Positions 4,912 through 6,783 of a stretch of DNA of 6,783 nt are shown in pieces; within the stretch, counting starts at the first letter, position 1; each line of letters opens with the position of its first letter. The translations under genes were made by a program, and so were the position numbers. Source of the stretch: JABDPF01 sp036351575 (GTDB lineage Bacteria > Pseudomonadota > Gammaproteobacteria > Xanthomonadales > SZUA-36); the NCBI GenBank assembly GCA_036351575.1, contig JAZBPJ010000164.1, positions 1 through 6,783 of the forward strand. Direction: 5' to 3'. The notes below the pieces were generated by a model. That model made no database searches. It was not told the origin of the DNA and saw nothing but the letters and a program-made list of their open reading frames with translations.

Positions 4912-6783
4912 TCAGCCCGCGTGCTCGATTGGACTCGAGTCTTTTTGCTCACCACGGCGGCCGAAAAGCCCCTTGACCCGCCCCACCAGGCGTTTTTTCG
5001 CGTTGCTTGCGTCAACACCAATCGCGTACAGGGCGGGCACCATCAGCAGGGTGACGAAAAACGCGGTAAACACACCGAAAACCAGCGAGACCACGATCGG
5101 GATCAGGAACTTGGCCTGAATCGACCGCTCCAGCATCATCGGCGTCAGGCCCACGATGGTCGTAGCCGTGGTCAGCATGATCGGCCGGAAACGGATGACG
5201 CCGGCCTCGATGATCGCCTCCAGGGGCTTCATGCCCTTGTCCCGCAGGCGGTTGGTGTAGTCGATCAGCACCAGGTTGTCGTTTACGACCACGCCGGCCG
5301 CGGCCGCGATGCCGAAGTAACTGAAAATGGCCATGGTCATGTTGAGCACGGCATGCCCGTAGATGGCGCCGACGTAAGCATACGGCATCGCGACCAGGAT
5401 CAGGATCGGCTGCCAGTAGCTGTGGAACGCGATGGCCAGCATCGCGTACATGACGAAGAACGCGATCAGGTACAGCCCAAGCACTTCCTTGATGAACCGC
5501 GCTTCGCCTTCGGCCTGACCGACCGGGCCATGATCGATGCCGGGATAGCGCTTCTGCCATTCAGGAAGGAAATTCTCGTTCAGGTCCTGCATGATGTCGG
5601 CGCGCACGTTTTCTTTCAGATCCGCCGAAACCCGGGCGGCGCGCGCACCGTTCCAGCGCTGGATGCGCTTGATTCCGGGTGCGTACTCGAGATCGGCGAT
5701 CGACAGCAGCGGCACTTCGCGGCCGTCAGCCGTGCGCACGCGGAAATGCTTGAGGCTCTCGATGGAGCGCCGCGACTCGATCGGGTAGTGCACCATCACG
5801 CGCACGTCCTGGCCGGAACGCGGCAGGCGCTGGACTTCTTCTCCGTAGTAGGCCTGCCTGACCTGGCGCGTGACATCGCCCAGGGTCAGGCCCAGCTTGT
5901 GCGCGCCGGGTTTCAGCACGAGGCGAATCTCGTCCGATGCGCTCTCCAGGTTGTTCCGTATGTCGTAAAGAGCGCTGTAGGTGCGCAGCTGGTTTTCCAG
6001 CTCGCTGACCGCGGCGCGCAGCGTATCCAGGTCCGGGTGGCGGACCGACATTTCAAACCCGGGACCATCGTTTTGCTGCGTATAGGTGACGCTGACTTCC
6101 TTGGCGTCGGGCACGTCGCCCATCAGTTCCCGCAAACGAATGGCGGCATCCTTGGCGCTCATCTCGCGCACCTCGGGCGGAGCGAGCTTCACGATCGCGA
6201 GCACGCTGTCCCGCCGCGAGCGCGTGTACCAGTTTTCGATCAGTTGACCTTCGCCCTCGGTGCGCTCGCTCACCTCGTCGACCAGCGCTCGCTCAGCATC
6301 CTGCAGCTGGGCGAGAATCTCCAGCGCGCGACTGTAGGGCGCACCCTCGGGCAGCACGACGTTGACGATGACCTCGTCGGACTCGATCTCGGGCATGAAG
6401 GCCTTTTTCACCCAGCCGGTATTGAACAGGGTAAACCCGACCAGCAACAGCACCACGAACGCGCTGAACGTCAGGTAGCGCTGGCTGACCACGAACTCCG
6501 CAATTCGGCGGTAGTGCTTGTGCGCAAAGTGGATGATGCCGTCCGAGATTCCTTTCTGGAAATGTCCGAAGCGGCCCAGGTTCTTATCGTGGCGGGGCTT
6601 CATTCCCGACAGGTGGGACGGCAGGATCCACAGGGATTCGATCAGCGAGAACGCCAGAGCCAGGATCACGACCCAGGTAATGTGCCGTGTGAATTCACTG
6701 GTCGAGCCGCTCAGGAACAGCCAGGGCAGAAACGCCATGATGGTCGTCAGCACACCGAAAATGACCGGTTTCGCCACCAGCTG
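4912..6783 (-). CDS. RND efflux permease, AcrB-like, C-terminal part
   Basis: The last 623 residues of an inner-membrane RND transporter; the N-terminal part, about 400 residues in such proteins, lies beyond the window. The frame is open to the window edge. The visible part starts in the end of the first transmembrane bundle (KPVIFGVLTTIMAFLPWLF, then a second span up to WILPSHL), followed by an amphipathic linker, a seventh span near VVLLLVGFTLF, a periplasmic porter region of about 270 residues, and a final block of five spans. GVVVNDNLVLIDY (DNA around 5257-5295) is the conserved central span; Asn occupies the place of E. coli AcrB Lys940. The TM4 proton-relay aspartates are outside the window. 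The substrate cannot be told. The tail after the last span is charged. A membrane-fusion protein gene is expected upstream, out of view. Confidence 0.92.
   Translation of the reverse strand, partial: QLVAKPVIFGVLTTIMAFLPWLFLSGSTSEFTRHITWVVILALAFSLIESLWILPSHLSGMKPRHDKNLGRFGHFQKGISDGIIHFAHKHYRRIAEFVVSQRYLTFSAFVVLLLVGFTLFNTGWVKKAFMPEIESDEVIVNVVLPEGAPYSRALEILAQLQDAERALVDEVSERTEGEGQLIENWYTRSRRDSVLAIVKLAPPEVREMSAKDAAIRLRELMGDVPDAKEVSVTYTQQNDGPGFEMSVRHPDLDTLRAAVSELENQLRTYSALYDIRNNLESASDEIRLVLKPGAHKLGLTLGDVTRQVRQAYYGEEVQRLPRSGQDVRVMVHYPIESRRSIESLKHFRVRTADGREVPLLSIADLEYAPGIKRIQRWNGARAARVSADLKENVRADIMQDLNENFLPEWQKRYPGIDHGPVGQAEGEARFIKEVLGLYLIAFFVMYAMLAIAFHSYWQPILILVAMPYAYVGAIYGHAVLNMTMAIFSYFGIAAAAGVVVNDNLVLIDYTNRLRDKGMKPLEAIIEAGVIRFRPIMLTTATTIVGLTPMMLERSIQAKFLIPIVVSLVFGVFTAFFVTLLMVPALYAIGVDASNAKKRLVGRVKGLFGRRGEQKDSSPIEHAG

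Noticed and set aside
6775..6777. GTG near the window edge as the RND gene start
   Set aside because: The frame stays open to the edge and the sequence is mid-protein, in the middle of the first transmembrane bundle.

Overview
The window looks like chromosomal DNA from a GC-rich gammaproteobacterium. I infer this from a short class I ketol-acid reductoisomerase gene (ilvC) transcribed divergently from an IlvY-type LysR regulator, from GC-rich codon use, and from an RND transporter next door. I cannot name the genus from sequence alone.

Positions 1-2855 are the unusual part. Two diverged copies of one small cassette lie in the same orientation about 2.6 kb apart (1-252 and 2600-2855). Each copy has a 36-37 codon gene for a single-span membrane peptide sharing the core TSVTTVAAW, then a strongly conserved untranslated stretch, a GGCCCGGGC/GCCCGGGCC hairpin, a pyrimidine-rich spacer, and a strong intrinsic terminator. 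The peptide core is kept despite synonymous codon changes. The 3' untranslated block is even better conserved than the coding core, and one terminator base pair has changed on both strands. This suggests selection on both a peptide and an RNA structure. I do not recognise the peptide family.

Between the copies lies a 636-residue protein with N-terminal TPR repeats and a class I SAM-dependent methyltransferase domain (344-2254). Its stop codon overlaps the start of a 32-codon basic, single-span membrane peptide (2254-2352). The intergenic stretch 2353-2599 holds a cluster of TGTCAC-like dyads, a good extended -10 promoter, and a leader of about 140 nt ahead of the second cassette, whose peptide has a clear ribosome binding site.

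Positions 2883-4865 are an ordinary branched-chain amino acid module: ilvC on the minus strand, and ilvY on the plus strand, separated by an AT-rich divergent promoter region of 108 bp. Convergent with ilvY is the C-terminal 623 residues of an RND efflux permease (4912-6783, minus strand), cut by the window edge.

The housekeeping half is confidently identified. The duplicated peptide/RNA cassette is the candidate undescribed system; its function, and any link to the methyltransferase, is unknown.
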